25,821 nucleotides of DNA from an uncultured Bacillota bacterium (GTDB lineage: Bacteria > Bacillota > Dehalobacteriia > UBA7702): the NCBI GenBank assembly GCA_902766525.1, contig CACXDX010000083.1, forward strand, positions 1 to 25,821. The letters run 5' to 3'. The stretch's first letter is position 1. Each line of letters begins with the position of its first letter. This document shows positions 1 through 8,593 of the stretch, in pieces. Both the position numbers and the translations under genes were made by a program. The notes beneath the pieces were generated by a model, which saw nothing but the letters and a program-made list of their open reading frames with translations, made no database searches and had not been told where the DNA came from.

Positions 1-327
1 AATATGAGCGGAACTCCCCTCCAAAGAAAAACCGTTTCTGCCGTCAAAAAGTCCCATAACCCCTTCGACGACGGCAACATCGCTCCCGTCCCGATTTTTT
101 TGGAAAAGATAGCGAATTGTGGGTGCGGGAAGCATAAAACTGTCGAGATTACGGGAATAACGGCCGGTTGCCTCACGATGATACATCGTGTCGATATAAT
201 CGGGCCCGACTTTAAAGGGCTGAACACCGAGGCCTTTTTTCCTCAGCGCTGCCATGAGGGCCATGGACATCGTCGTTTTCCCACTGTTGCTTTGGGTCGC
301 ACCCAGTAAAAATGCGGATGGATACAT
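1..327 (-). CDS. cbiA: Cobyrinate a,c-diamide synthase CbiA, N-terminal fragment (cut by left edge)
   Basis: This enzyme amidates the a and c side chains of cobyrinate using glutamine and ATP in the anaerobic cobalamin pathway. Only the first 109 codons lie in the window, and the frame stays open to base 1. The N-terminus has the P-loop-like motif GATQSNSGKTT (residues 9-19), then PFKVGPDYID and VVEGVMGLFDG. These are characteristic of the CbiA/CobB synthetase domain. The glutamine amidotransferase half lies off the window. The ATG at 325-327 directly abuts the cbiJ stop codon, and AGGAG sits 8 bases upstream inside the end of cbiJ, so translation is probably coupled. CbiP has a related fold, but a full cbiP is present elsewhere here and the PDYID context fits CbiA. 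The identification is confident, but whether the gene is intact cannot be judged. Confidence 0.93.
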   Translation of the reverse strand, partial: MYPSAFLLGATQSNSGKTTMSMALMAALRKKGLGVQPFKVGPDYIDTMYHREATGRYSRNLDSFMLPAPTIRYLFQKNRDGSDVAVVEGVMGLFDGRNGFSLEGSSAHI

Positions 328-1080
328 TTATTTACTCCTGATTTTATTCAAAATCGATGCCATATCATGAAATGATGTTCCCTCTGAAGGCGGTCGTCCG
401 ACAATGATCAGAGGAATACCCAGTTTTTCACAGGCTTCGGCCTTTTGAGCCAAACCTCCGGCAAGGCCGCTGTCTTTGCTGACGATGGCCGCGGCGCCGA
501 TCTCCTTCGCCAGCGCGATATTCAAAGCGACCGATGCCACACCCTTCATCGCGAAAACATGACCGGGATCGACATTTTTTTCTTCCAATTCTTTTAAGAC
601 CTTGCTGCTGGCCAGCACACGCATATAACAGCGATCTTTCAGCCGCGGATCGGAAAGAAAGGGATCAAGGTGACGGCTGCCGATGGTCAGCAGAATATTG
701 CCGGGAAACGCCGTCAATCCCTTGGCGGCCGCTTCAAAATCAGCATATTCAATACAGTTTCCCGTTTCGGTAAAAGAATCCCTTTCAAAACGGTAATACG
801 GTAAATCCAGCTTTTTCGCCGCCGCCTTGATATTGGCACTGACCTCAACGGCGAAGGGGTGGCTGAGATCGACGACATCATCGATCTTTTCTTCGGCAAG
901 AAGAGCAATGAATCCCGCCCGATCGAGTGCTCCCCGACAGACCTTCATTTTTTCTCTTTGGGGAAGAATGTTTTCTCCCTGTTCGGAAAAGACGGTCACG
1001 ACGAGAAAAAAATCCGGATCGGCTTTTTTCACAAATTCCACGCTGTCGACGGTGCCGCCGACGACAAGGATACGTTTCAT
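328..1080 (-). CDS. cbiJ: Cobalt-precorrin-6A reductase CbiJ/CobK
   Basis: This predicted 250-aa cytoplasmic enzyme reduces cobalt-precorrin-6A to 6B with a pyridine nucleotide. The family signature is visible: an N-terminal nucleotide-binding strand and turn (ILVVGGTVDS), a central DLSHPFAVEVSANI block, LLTIGSRHL, and a C-terminal SKDSGLAGGLAQKAEA stretch followed by IPLIIVGRP. Length matches the usual 240-260 aa. The ATG overlaps the cbiH stop codon by 4 nt (ATGA), and the stop abuts the cbiA start, so it sits mid-operon with tight coupling. Assignment to the cobalt (CbiJ) rather than aerobic (CobK) branch is inferred from the neighbours cbiG, cbiD and cbiK. Confidence 0.93.
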   Translation of the reverse strand: MKRILVVGGTVDSVEFVKKADPDFFLVVTVFSEQGENILPQREKMKVCRGALDRAGFIALLAEEKIDDVVDLSHPFAVEVSANIKAAAKKLDLPYYRFERDSFTETGNCIEYADFEAAAKGLTAFPGNILLTIGSRHLDPFLSDPRLKDRCYMRVLASSKVLKELEEKNVDPGHVFAMKGVASVALNIALAKEIGAAAIVSKDSGLAGGLAQKAEACEKLGIPLIIVGRPPSEGTSFHDMASILNKIRSK

Positions 1081-1820
1081 GATTTTTTACCCTTCTTTTC
1101 CAGATAGCCTCTGGGGGTGATCATGCGGTCACCATGGATATAGGTCTGGCTGTTGCCGATAAAAACGGTGGTAAACATATCAATATCATTGATATCCATC
1201 TCTTCGAGAGTGGAAAGAATCACTTCTTCTCCCTCTCTGCCGATGTTTTTCACGATCCCCACGGGCGTTTCCCCCCGCTTCGATTTGAGCATGATTTTTC
1301 TGGCTTCTTCCAGCAAAGTCGGTCTCCCTTTGCTTCTGGGATTGTAGAGAACGATAATAAAATCACCGAAAGAAGCGTATTTTACCCGATCCTTAATGAC
1401 ATTCCACTCGGTAAGACGGTCACTCAGACTGATCACGGCAAAATCGTGCATCAAGGGCGCGCCCAAAAGGGAACCGCCGGAAGCGGCGGCGGTAATACCG
1501 GGGATCGTTTCCACGTCAATATCCATATCCCGAGCCAGTTCCAGCACGAGACCGCTCATTCCGTAGATACCGGGATCGCCGCTGCTGACCATGGCCACAG
1601 TCTTTCCTTCAAGCGCTTTGTCCAGAGCCATCCTGCAGCGTTCCACTTCTCCCGTCATCCCGGTTTGCAGGTATTCTTTATCCGGGAAAAAAGGCCGGAT
1701 CAGTTCAATATACTTTTTGTAGCCGGCGATGATATCCACGTTTTGTAATGTTTTAAAAGCCTTGATCGTCATCTGATCCCGTTCTCCGGGGCCGATACCG
1801 ATAACATAAAATTTCCGCAT
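1077..1820 (-). CDS. cbiH: Cobalt-precorrin-3B C17-methyltransferase CbiH (ring contraction)
   Basis: This SAM-dependent tetrapyrrole methylase (247 aa) methylates C17 of cobalt-factor III and promotes ring contraction in the anaerobic pathway. It shows the canonical motifs of the family: an N-terminal YVIGIGPGERDQMT, AMVSSGDPGIYGMSGL, ETIPGITAAASGGSLLGAPL, VLYNPRSKGRP and a late PVGIVKNIGREGE. The ATG at 1820 is chosen over an in-frame TTG one codon upstream because GAGGAG lies 7 bases before it. The gene overlaps cbiJ by 4 nt, and 21 bases separate it from cbiG upstream. There is no fusion to a ferredoxin-like domain, which some CbiH proteins carry. CobJ is the aerobic equivalent, and the presence of cbiG supports CbiH. 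Confidence 0.93.
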   Translation of the reverse strand: MRKFYVIGIGPGERDQMTIKAFKTLQNVDIIAGYKKYIELIRPFFPDKEYLQTGMTGEVERCRMALDKALEGKTVAMVSSGDPGIYGMSGLVLELARDMDIDVETIPGITAAASGGSLLGAPLMHDFAVISLSDRLTEWNVIKDRVKYASFGDFIIVLYNPRSKGRPTLLEEARKIMLKSKRGETPVGIVKNIGREGEEVILSTLEEMDINDIDMFTTVFIGNSQTYIHGDRMITPRGYLEKKGKKS

Positions 1821-1841
1821 CAATCTGCTCCTCTTTTTCGT

Positions 1842-2861
1842 TTAAATTTTGATCTTTGTCGGCACTTCGGCCAAACTGAAGGTAATTCCGTCCACAACGG
1901 TTTTGGGAACGATGGTAAAACCGCCTTTGGCATGGATCAGCGCCGCCGCCTCGGCCACGGAAGGTGTTCCCGTCACCGCCGCCACAAAGGCCGAAGCCGT
2001 ATATTTTGAAGAAATCCGTCTTAACTGGTCGGGATCATAGGTATAAAAGGGTACGTTCATATTGCGGCTGAGTTCAATCAAACCCTTTTCATCGGCTTTG
2101 ATATCCACCGAAGTGATCACATCGATGGCCGCTTCGTTATAGCCTTTTTCATGTAAAAATTTCGTCAGCGCCTTGCGGATTTTCTTATACGGAGTCCCCC
2201 GCCGGCAGCCGATTCCCAAAACGAGATTTTTGGGGACAAGAATGAGACCGGGAAAAGCGGTTACCAGCTTATTGGTGATACGTACCGATTCCTCTTTTTT
2301 CACTTCATCGGCAAGTACAATATTGCGGGGCAGCCGTCCTTCTATCGGGAAATCACTTGCGACCTTGATGAGTCGACCGTTGACGACAGCCGAACTGACC
2401 TTTGCCAAACGGGAAAGATTCGGGATCACACAATTGTTTTTCTTCGCCACCATATCAAAGGCAACCGTATTGTTCACATCGGTAGCTGTGGTGATGACGG
2501 CGATCGATTGGATCTTGCGTTCCAGTTCCAAAGCAAGATCATTGGCTCCGCCGAGATGTCCGCTGAGAAAGCTGATCGCGAACATACCTTTCTCATCCAT
2601 AACGACGATGGCCGGATCCACGTCTTTCGTCTTGATCAGGGGAGCGACAACACGCACGGCGATCCCGACGGCCATGATCAACACAAAACGATCATACTTG
2701 TCGAAGATCTCCGGCATCAGAACACTGAGAGGACGCCGCAGGACCGTCGTCATATAGGGTTCCGGAGGAACACGGTTAAAAAGGTCTCCGCCGATCGCTT
2801 CTTTCACTTTCACAGCAGTGATACCACCGTTTTTTGTCAGGGAAATAATTGCTGTTTTCAT
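1842..2861 (-). CDS. cbiG: Cobalt-precorrin-5A hydrolase CbiG
   Basis: CbiG opens the delta-lactone of cobalt-precorrin-5A and releases the two-carbon fragment as acetaldehyde. It is a hallmark of the oxygen-independent pathway. The 339-aa protein shows the N-terminal CbiG domain with LIMAVGIAVRVVAPLIKTKD (residues 61-80) and SGHLGGANDLA (100-110). It then has a linker region and the C-terminal domain starting near LVLGIGCRRGTPYKKI (213-228), ending with a typical AEAAALI helix. Length is normal for the unfused form. The ATG overlaps the cbiET stop codon by 4 nt. It is diagnostic for assigning the whole cluster to the anaerobic route. Confidence 0.95.
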   Translation of the reverse strand: MKTAIISLTKNGGITAVKVKEAIGGDLFNRVPPEPYMTTVLRRPLSVLMPEIFDKYDRFVLIMAVGIAVRVVAPLIKTKDVDPAIVVMDEKGMFAISFLSGHLGGANDLALELERKIQSIAVITTATDVNNTVAFDMVAKKNNCVIPNLSRLAKVSSAVVNGRLIKVASDFPIEGRLPRNIVLADEVKKEESVRITNKLVTAFPGLILVPKNLVLGIGCRRGTPYKKIRKALTKFLHEKGYNEAAIDVITSVDIKADEKGLIELSRNMNVPFYTYDPDQLRRISSKYTASAFVAAVTGTPSVAEAAALIHAKGGFTIVPKTVVDGITFSLAEVPTKIKI

Positions 2862-4072
2862 TTTAATTCACCGCTAATAATCGTAATGGGATTCAAAGCC
2901 ATCATCAAATGCTTTGAACCGGCTTTTTTGCTCCTGGCCAGAGAAGCCTGAATGATCTCAATATCTTCAAAACCATGATCGTTGAGAGCGTCAACGGTCT
3001 CTCCGACGGTCTCCAGCGTGATGGCGCTGGCCACGACGCGCAGTGGTTTTTTCGCGTATTTTGCGATGATCTCAGCCATATTGCCGCCGCTGCCGCCGAG
3101 AAAGAGGCGGTCGATTTCAAGATCATCGGGAATATCTTCCGGCGCGCTGCCGGCAATCAGTTCAATATTATCGAGGCCGAAGCGATCGATATTGCGACGG
3201 CAAAGATCCACGGCAGCGGGATTCTTCTCGATCGTCGTCACTTTTCCTTCATAAGCGATGAGAGCCATTTCCACCGTACAGGAACCGCTGCCGGCGCCGA
3301 TCTCCAGGATCTCGGAATCTCTTTTTAATCGCAGTTTGCTCATGATCAGAGCCCGGATCTCACTTTTTGTCATCGGAACCTCATCACGGAGAAACGCGCT
3401 GTCGGGCAAGCCGGGTGTTTCGTAAATCCAGGGATTCGCGTCAATCCGGTCATTCTCGACGATCACGATCGTTAAATCCGAAAAATCCTTTTCGGCAATT
3501 TCCGCGGCAGTGCCGCTGAGGATACGTTCATTCTCATAGGAAAGATTTTCCCCGACGGTGAGAACAACATGATCGAAAAGGGGCGAGTTCAATGCTTTCG
3601 CCACGGTATTCGGATTGTTTTTGCCGCCGGTAAAAAATGCCGTCGTCTTATTTCTCGCCACGATATTGGCGATATTGAGATCGTCATGGCCGTGAAGCGT
3701 CACGATTTTCAATTCGTTCCATTTCAGATCCAGCTTCGCCATGAGATATTGCAAAGAACTGATTCCCGGTAAAACGGTAAAATCAACATCGGGAAGGACC
3801 TTGCGCAGATAAGAACCGATACTGAATAATCCCGTATCACCGGATGCCAAAACGGTGATATTTTTTTTACCGTCATTGGCGGCGATAAACTCAACGACCT
3901 TCGCAAGGTTTTTATCAATGATGATGCATTCCCGATCACCAACACCGCAGTCTTCCAGATTGCGTTTTCCCCCGATCAACACCTCGGCCTCATCAATGGC
4001 TTTTTTCGCCGCCGGAATCAGAAAGGCGGGATCACCGGGGCCGATACCCGCAATCGTCGTTTTACAGGCCAT
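2858..4072 (-). CDS. cbiET: Fused cobalt-precorrin-7 C5-methyltransferase / C15-methyltransferase (decarboxylating) CbiET
   Basis: This 404-aa bifunctional protein corresponds to CbiE joined to CbiT, the same arrangement as CobL. The CbiE half (about residues 1-200) has the tetrapyrrole methylase motifs AGIGPGDPAFL, VLASGDTGLFSIGSYL, VLPGISSLQYL and VTLHGHDD. The CbiT half begins around ETPGLPDSAFLRDEVPMTKSEIRAL and contains the class I methyltransferase SAM-binding loop ILEIGAGSGSCTVEMAL, then IDRLFLGGSGGN. It methylates C5 and C15 and removes the C12 acetate carboxyl. The start overlaps the end of cbiD by 11 nt and its stop overlaps cbiG by 4 nt. CobL would be the aerobic name, and the cobalt-pathway neighbours favour CbiET. 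Confidence 0.94.
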   Translation of the reverse strand: MACKTTIAGIGPGDPAFLIPAAKKAIDEAEVLIGGKRNLEDCGVGDRECIIIDKNLAKVVEFIAANDGKKNITVLASGDTGLFSIGSYLRKVLPDVDFTVLPGISSLQYLMAKLDLKWNELKIVTLHGHDDLNIANIVARNKTTAFFTGGKNNPNTVAKALNSPLFDHVVLTVGENLSYENERILSGTAAEIAEKDFSDLTIVIVENDRIDANPWIYETPGLPDSAFLRDEVPMTKSEIRALIMSKLRLKRDSEILEIGAGSGSCTVEMALIAYEGKVTTIEKNPAAVDLCRRNIDRFGLDNIELIAGSAPEDIPDDLEIDRLFLGGSGGNMAEIIAKYAKKPLRVVASAITLETVGETVDALNDHGFEDIEIIQASLARSKKAGSKHLMMALNPITIISGELK

Positions 4073-5180
4073 CGCGTTTCAACTCCTTTATCATATCTTC
4101 CGCTTCTTTATCGATACCGAGCAAAACATTGCCGTCTCCGAAGAGCATCGCGCCGAAGCGAATTTCATTATACGTATAAGCGGTACAACGTTTGATCACC
4201 GCGTCGATGATGCGCCGGTAAATACCGCCGAGGTCTTTTTCGGCAATGATTTCCGCCGCCGCGGAAGTCGTTGTACATTCATATATCTTCGTTAATGTTT
4301 CTTTATCCGCACCTTCCAAACCGGCAAAAGCGGTCAGTATTTCCATACGGGCATCGGCGCGGCGGCTGTGAGTCTGAAAAATGCCTCCCGCCACTTTAAC
4401 CAGTTTGCCCATGTGGCCGACGAGTAAAATCTCACGAAAACCCATATCCACCGCCTGATCGAGCATAAAACCGAGATAGTTGCTGATCTTCACGATGCAT
4501 TCATCTTTGATACTGCGGCTGCGCAGAAAATCAAGGCCGTAATTGCCGAAAGCGAAGACGGCGGAACGATATCCTTTTTCCTTCAAAACATTCAATTCCA
4601 GCCGCAAGCTTTCCGTCAGCGCCTCCTCAGACATAGGATGAACGATGCCGGTACTGCCCAGGATGGAAATACCGCCGACGATACCGAGACGCGGATTAAA
4701 GGTCTTTTTGGCAATTTCCTCGCCGCCGGGAACGGAAATCGTAACCGCGGCGCCCTGTCCCTCTTTAAGAACGGAAGCAACATTTTCCCGGATCATGCGT
4801 CGGGGGACGGGATTGATCGCCGCTTCGCCGACGGGGATCTTCAGCCCTTTCAGCGTCACTTTACCAACGCCTTTTCCGCCTCTGATGCGAATTTCTCCGC
4901 TGTTGTCGAGGGTCACCTCGGCCACGATCGGCAGCCCCGTCGTAATATCGGGATCATCGCCGCCATCCTTGATCACAGAGACGCTGGCGACATCCGAGTT
5001 ATGCGTCATTTCGGCCAAAGGAAGACGGGAAACCGTTCCGTCGGGCATCGAAACATCGACGCTGTCGCCGACTTTCTCCCCGACAAGCAGCATGACAGCC
5101 GCCTTGGCCGCCGCTGCCGCCGAAGTACCGGTCGTATAACCGCAGCGGAGCTCTTTTTTTTCCGGCTTGCTGCCGGTCAT
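4062..5180 (-). CDS. cbiD: Cobalt-precorrin-5B C1-methyltransferase CbiD
   Basis: CbiD methylates C1 of cobalt-precorrin-5B using SAM. It is specific to the anaerobic route. The 372-aa length is typical. The N-terminal signature CGYTTGTSAAAAAKAA is at residues 13-28, followed by the repeated beta-rich region with GGDDPDITTGLPIVAEV and GGKGVGKVTLKGL. Later blocks are INPVPRRMI, GGISILGSTGIVHPMSEEAL and VLLVGHMGKLVKVAGGIF-like residues (ILLVGHMGKLVKVAGGIFQ). The ATG overlaps the cbiC stop codon by 4 nt, and the 3' end overlaps cbiET. No defects are visible. Confidence 0.95.
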   Translation of the reverse strand: MTGSKPEKKELRCGYTTGTSAAAAAKAAVMLLVGEKVGDSVDVSMPDGTVSRLPLAEMTHNSDVASVSVIKDGGDDPDITTGLPIVAEVTLDNSGEIRIRGGKGVGKVTLKGLKIPVGEAAINPVPRRMIRENVASVLKEGQGAAVTISVPGGEEIAKKTFNPRLGIVGGISILGSTGIVHPMSEEALTESLRLELNVLKEKGYRSAVFAFGNYGLDFLRSRSIKDECIVKISNYLGFMLDQAVDMGFREILLVGHMGKLVKVAGGIFQTHSRRADARMEILTAFAGLEGADKETLTKIYECTTTSAAAEIIAEKDLGGIYRRIIDAVIKRCTAYTYNEIRFGAMLFGDGNVLLGIDKEAEDMIKELKRDGL

Positions 5181-5806
5181 TTCAGCGCCTCCAGCATCAG
5201 AGCGTTGACAATCGCCGCGGCGACATTGCTGCCGCCCTTGCGTCCTTTTGCGATAATGTAAGGCGTATCAAGTTCCATAAACATTTCTTTGGACTCGACG
5301 ACGTTAACAAAACCGACGGGAACGCCGATCACCAGCTTGGGCGAGATCTTTCCGGCTTTGATCAGATCGTATAAGGCGATCAGCGCCGTCGGCGCGTTGC
5401 CGATGGCGAATATCTGCGCTTTCTCTACCGTGGAAGCATGAAGCATGGACTGCACCGCTCTGGTCGTGCCGTTTTCCCCGGCCGCCGCGGCAATCGCGGG
5501 ATCGGCAATGTAGCAAACTTTTTCCGCACCGAGTTTTTGAAGGTTACGAACATTGATCCCGGAAAGAGCCATATTGGTATCCGTCACCACCGTACACCCG
5601 CTTTTCAGCGCTTCCATACCGCTTTCAACGGCAGTTTCACTGAAAACGAGATTATCGGCGTAATCAAAATCGGCGCTGGTGTGGATCACCCTTTTCACGA
5701 TACCTTCCTGACGAGGCGGGAACCGGCGATCACCGAGGATTTCTCCGATAATTTCAAAGCTGCGTTTCTCAATGCTTTTAGGGTCCTGAATATCGAGATG
5801 TGTCAT
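5177..5806 (-). CDS. cbiC: Cobalt-precorrin-8 methylmutase CbiC
   Basis: CbiC moves the methyl group from C11 to C12 and gives cobyrinate. The 209-aa protein contains the family's catalytic-histidine block RVIHTSADFDYADNLVFS (about residues 39-56, His42). It also has CTVVTDTNMALSGIN and a C-terminal LVIGVPVGFVNVVESKE followed by the glycine-rich KGRKGGSNVAAAI. A strong AAGGAGG lies 5 bases before the ATG. The gene overlaps cbiD by 4 nt, and 9 bases separate it from cbiB upstream. Length and motifs are standard. Confidence 0.95.
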   Translation of the reverse strand: MTHLDIQDPKSIEKRSFEIIGEILGDRRFPPRQEGIVKRVIHTSADFDYADNLVFSETAVESGMEALKSGCTVVTDTNMALSGINVRNLQKLGAEKVCYIADPAIAAAAGENGTTRAVQSMLHASTVEKAQIFAIGNAPTALIALYDLIKAGKISPKLVIGVPVGFVNVVESKEMFMELDTPYIIAKGRKGGSNVAAAIVNALMLEALK

Positions 5807-5815
5807 AATTCCTCC

Positions 5816-6760
5816 TTAAAAAATAAGCCAACAGGCATAAATCACACTGAAGATTGCCATCATCAGCAGCACGGTAACGTCCATTATATTACAGCTGCGC
5901 TTATAATCCGCCAACGTCGGTTCTCTCAAAGCATCACCGATGGTGGGTTTTTCCACCGGTTTGCCGAAATAGTAATGAGTGCCGCCGAGCTGCAGACCGA
6001 GAAGCCCGGCATAAACACTTTCGGATTGAGCGCTGTTGGGACTGGTATGCCGGAACCGGTCCCGGCGAAAGATCTTCCAGCCGTTTTTCACATCACAACG
6101 GCAGATAAAGCCGGCGACAAGCATCAGCAGAGAACCGATTCGAGCGGGAACCCAGTTCACAATGTCGTCGAGTTTGGCACTGGCATAGCCGAAATCCGCG
6201 TAGCGTTCATTTTTGTAGCCCACCATGGAATCAAGGGTATTGATGGTCTTATAAAGATAAACGAAAATAACGGGAAGACCGAAAAACCAGCCGATCATCA
6301 TATAGAGCAGCGGCGCGATAACACCGTCAACGGTATTTTCTCCGATCGTTTCGATGCAGGCCTTCATCATTTCTTCCTCGTTTAAATTTTCCGTATCCCT
6401 GCCCACAACATAAGAGGTCATCCTGCGCGCCTTGGGAATATTCCCTTTTTCGATGGCGGAAAAAACATAGCCCGTTTCTTTTTTCAGCGATCGCCAGGCC
6501 AATGCCGTATACATCAAATAAATACTGACGATCCAGTAAAGCGGCATCCAAAAAGAACAAAGCCAAAGCAGCAAAGCGAGGAACCCTCCGACAACGGCAA
6601 GGACGGCAAAGAGAAAAACAAAGCCCATGATCCTTTTATTTCCCCTGTAGAAAACTTTTTCCAAAAGGGAGATCAGTTTGCCGATCAGACGAATGGGATG
6701 AGGGAAACCCTTGGGATCACCGAAGATAAAATCGAGAAGCACACTGAGATAAATCGACAT
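5816..6760 (-). CDS. cbiB: Adenosylcobinamide-phosphate synthase CbiB (membrane protein)
   Basis: CbiB attaches aminopropanol (phosphate) to adenosylcobyrate. The linker is supplied by CobD, which is encoded in the divergent operon. The 314-aa product starts with DFIFGDPKGFPHPIRLIGKLI. It has several hydrophobic spans (roughly 45-90, 180-210, 235-255 and the extreme C-terminus), the conserved ERYADFGYASAKLDDIVNWV followed by PARI, and FRRDRFRHTSPNSAQSESVYAG. The ATG at 6760 is preferred over an in-frame TTG 18 bases upstream, because it leaves a GGGAG site at a good distance and only 1 nt between it and the cbiP stop. It acts at the cytoplasmic membrane. Confidence 0.94.
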   Translation of the reverse strand: MSIYLSVLLDFIFGDPKGFPHPIRLIGKLISLLEKVFYRGNKRIMGFVFLFAVLAVVGGFLALLLWLCSFWMPLYWIVSIYLMYTALAWRSLKKETGYVFSAIEKGNIPKARRMTSYVVGRDTENLNEEEMMKACIETIGENTVDGVIAPLLYMMIGWFFGLPVIFVYLYKTINTLDSMVGYKNERYADFGYASAKLDDIVNWVPARIGSLLMLVAGFICRCDVKNGWKIFRRDRFRHTSPNSAQSESVYAGLLGLQLGGTHYYFGKPVEKPTIGDALREPTLADYKRSCNIMDVTVLLMMAIFSVIYACWLIF

Positions 6761-6761
6761 T

Positions 6762-8249
6762 TCACGCTTCTCCCTCAATCAGTTTCATAATATAATCCAT
6801 ATCGAGATATTTTTCGGTGTAGACCGCTAATTTTTCGTACTGGGCTTCCTTGATCGCCTCGGTATCGACGACATCTCTTAAAGGCAGTCCCTTGTCGGCT
6901 CGAATCAGATTCAGCCAGCGATTGCGGAAAACATCGTTATGGAAAATATTATGCAGATAGCTTCCTCCCCGCCGCAGATCGGCATCGGCAGCACCGTCAT
7001 GATGTCCCTCAATACGCCAGAGAGGCAATATGTTTTCATCGGTCGATCGTGTTCGACCGAGATGGATTTCATAGCCGGAAACGGTCATGCCCTCTGTCAT
7101 GGGGTGAATGCCTTCAGCGTCAACCTGAGCGACACGTTTTCCCGAGCGGAAATAGGTCTTTAAAGGTAAAAGCCCCAAACCGTTCTTTTCATAACCGGGT
7201 TTGAAATCGACACCCTCCTCATCAATGAGTTTTTCACCCATCATCTGATAACCGCCGCAAATCCCGAAAATCCTGCCCCGGTAAGCCCGGAGTTTTTCGG
7301 CGATGCCGCGATCTTCCAGATATGCCAAATCGGCAATGGTGCTTTTGGTACCGGGGATAATGATCGCATCATAGCGGTCGAGGGAGGTTTCATCACGAAG
7401 ATCGATAAAACCGATATTAACGTCGGATTCATATTGAAAGATCTCCATATCGGTATGATTGGAAATGAAAGGGAGCGGAGCGATACCGATCTCCAGCCGT
7501 TCCCGACTGCTGCCGCTGTGAACGAAATTGATGCTGAGGGAATCCTCGCCTTCGATCTGAATATCATCAAAATAGGGCAGTACTCCGACGACGGGAATGC
7601 CGGTATACGCTTCGATCCAGCGAATACCGTCTTCAAACAGACTGATATCACCGCGAAATTTATTGAAGATGATGCCTTTGACCCGTTTGCGGTCTTCGCC
7701 GACAAGTTCCAAGGTTCCGACGACGGAAGCCATGGAGCCGCCTCTGTCAATATCGACGACGAGAAGCACCGGCACATCGGCTTCGTTGGCAACACACATA
7801 TTGACAATTTCTCTGTCATTGAGGTTCACTTCGGCGGGGCTGCCGGCGCCTTCGATGATCACGGCATCGTATCGATCTTCGATGATCTTTAATCCTTCCC
7901 GCAAGGCTTCCAGACCTTTTCCCCGGGCAAAGCTGTCATGATATTCCTTTCCCGGCAGGACTTTGCATACTTTGCCGAAAAGAACGATCTCACTGACGCT
8001 GTTTTTCTGAGGCTTCAGCAAAATGGGATTCATATAAGTTTCGGGTCGTTCACCGGCGGCTTCCGCCTGAACACCCTGAGCACGCCCGATCTCACCGCCG
8101 TCCCAGGTGACATAGGAATTATTGGACATATTCTGACTTTTAAAAGGACAAACCTTATATCCTTTATTTTTCAGTACGCGGCAAAGTCCGGTAACAACAT
8201 AACTTTTACCGGCATCGCTGGTACAACCTTGGACCATGATCCCTTTCAT
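6762..8249 (-). CDS. cbiP: Adenosylcobyric acid synthase (glutamine-hydrolysing) CbiP/CobQ
   Basis: CbiP adds the b, d, e and g amides of adenosylcobyrinate a,c-diamide using glutamine and ATP. The 495-aa protein begins MKGIMVQGCTSDAGKS, the dethiobiotin-synthetase-like nucleotide loop. It then has CPFKSQNMSNNSYVTWDGGEIG and VIIEGAGSPAEVNL. The C-terminal glutamine amidotransferase domain has nucleophile Cys331 in FGICGGYQMMGE and the histidine in GSYLHNIFHND near the end. The frame stays open to 8339, but the ATG at 8249 is the start. A GGAAGGAAG site lies just upstream, the family begins here, and the upstream codons are the riboswitch expression platform. It is the first gene of the minus-strand operon. 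Confidence 0.95.
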   Translation of the reverse strand: MKGIMVQGCTSDAGKSYVVTGLCRVLKNKGYKVCPFKSQNMSNNSYVTWDGGEIGRAQGVQAEAAGERPETYMNPILLKPQKNSVSEIVLFGKVCKVLPGKEYHDSFARGKGLEALREGLKIIEDRYDAVIIEGAGSPAEVNLNDREIVNMCVANEADVPVLLVVDIDRGGSMASVVGTLELVGEDRKRVKGIIFNKFRGDISLFEDGIRWIEAYTGIPVVGVLPYFDDIQIEGEDSLSINFVHSGSSRERLEIGIAPLPFISNHTDMEIFQYESDVNIGFIDLRDETSLDRYDAIIIPGTKSTIADLAYLEDRGIAEKLRAYRGRIFGICGGYQMMGEKLIDEEGVDFKPGYEKNGLGLLPLKTYFRSGKRVAQVDAEGIHPMTEGMTVSGYEIHLGRTRSTDENILPLWRIEGHHDGAADADLRRGGSYLHNIFHNDVFRNRWLNLIRADKGLPLRDVVDTEAIKEAQYEKLAVYTEKYLDMDYIMKLIEGEA

Positions 8250-8270
8250 TTTGTTTTCTTCCTTCCCGAA

Positions 8271-8308
8271 AAGTAAATAAAGAGCGTTCTCCGCCCGGGA
8301 AACGCTCT
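8271..8308 (-). terminator. Riboswitch terminator hairpin ahead of cbiP
   Basis: Reading the minus strand, AGAGCGTT and AACGCTCT form an 8-bp stem (8281-8308) around a GC-rich loop, and the tail TTATTTACTT follows at 8280-8271. It lies between the cobalamin aptamer and the cbiP ribosome binding site, so it is the likely regulated terminator. The T-run is interrupted, so termination may be partial. Confidence 0.7.
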
Positions 8309-8367
8309 CATACGAACAATATGAACCAAAAAAGCTCATCCCAGGGAGACGGGCAAAAAGCCCAAAT

Positions 8368-8531
8368 ACAACGGTAGGTCTACCGACTTAACATCATCCT
8401 ACTGAGACTCCTTCCCATTTCCTTAGAAACAGTGGTTTTATGTCTGTTCGTCCGTATCACGGTTGCTGGGACAGTACAGGACTACCTGTTTTCCTTTTAT
8501 GCTGTGTCGAAATTCGACAGTGCACCGTCGT
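8368..8531 (-). promoter_or_regulatory. Cobalamin riboswitch aptamer controlling the cbiP-cbiA operon
   Basis: On the minus strand the P1 helix can be drawn between ACGACGGT (8524-8531) and ACCGTTGT (8368-8375), with one G-U pair. Inside are the conserved elements in order: CAGCATAAAAGGAA, a P3-like ACAGGTAGTCCTGT, GTCCCAGCAACCGTGAT, CCACTG (8430-8435), TGGGAAG (8411-8417) and a B12 box AAGTCGGTAGACCTACCG (8372-8389). This is the full-length class with a peripheral arm between CCACTG and the B12 box. By family knowledge, adenosylcobalamin binding should favour the downstream terminator and shut the operon off. Confidence 0.92.
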
Positions 8532-8551
8532 CATTCAGTTTTGTTACAGTA

Positions 8552-8580
8552 AGTATAAACGATATGCTAACAAATAGCAA
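8552..8580 (-). promoter_or_regulatory. Sigma-A promoter for the cbiP operon
   Basis: The minus strand reads TTGCTA (8575-8580), a 17-nt spacer and TATACT (8552-8557). Transcription would start near 8545, about 15 bases before the riboswitch P1 strand. Placement and fit to the consensus are both good. Confidence 0.8.
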
Positions 8581-8593
8581 GTCTTTTAGCGCT

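Noticed and set aside
1134..1748. Plus-strand ORF of 204 aa across cbiH
   Set aside because: It is a shadow of cbiH on the other strand, without start signals or family similarity. Similar antisense ORFs over cbiG, cbiC, degV and nrdJ were dismissed for the same reason.
8250..8339. Thirty extra N-terminal codons for cbiP
   Set aside because: They overlap the riboswitch terminator hairpin and lack CbiP similarity; the ATG at 8249 has a good ribosome binding site and matches the family start.
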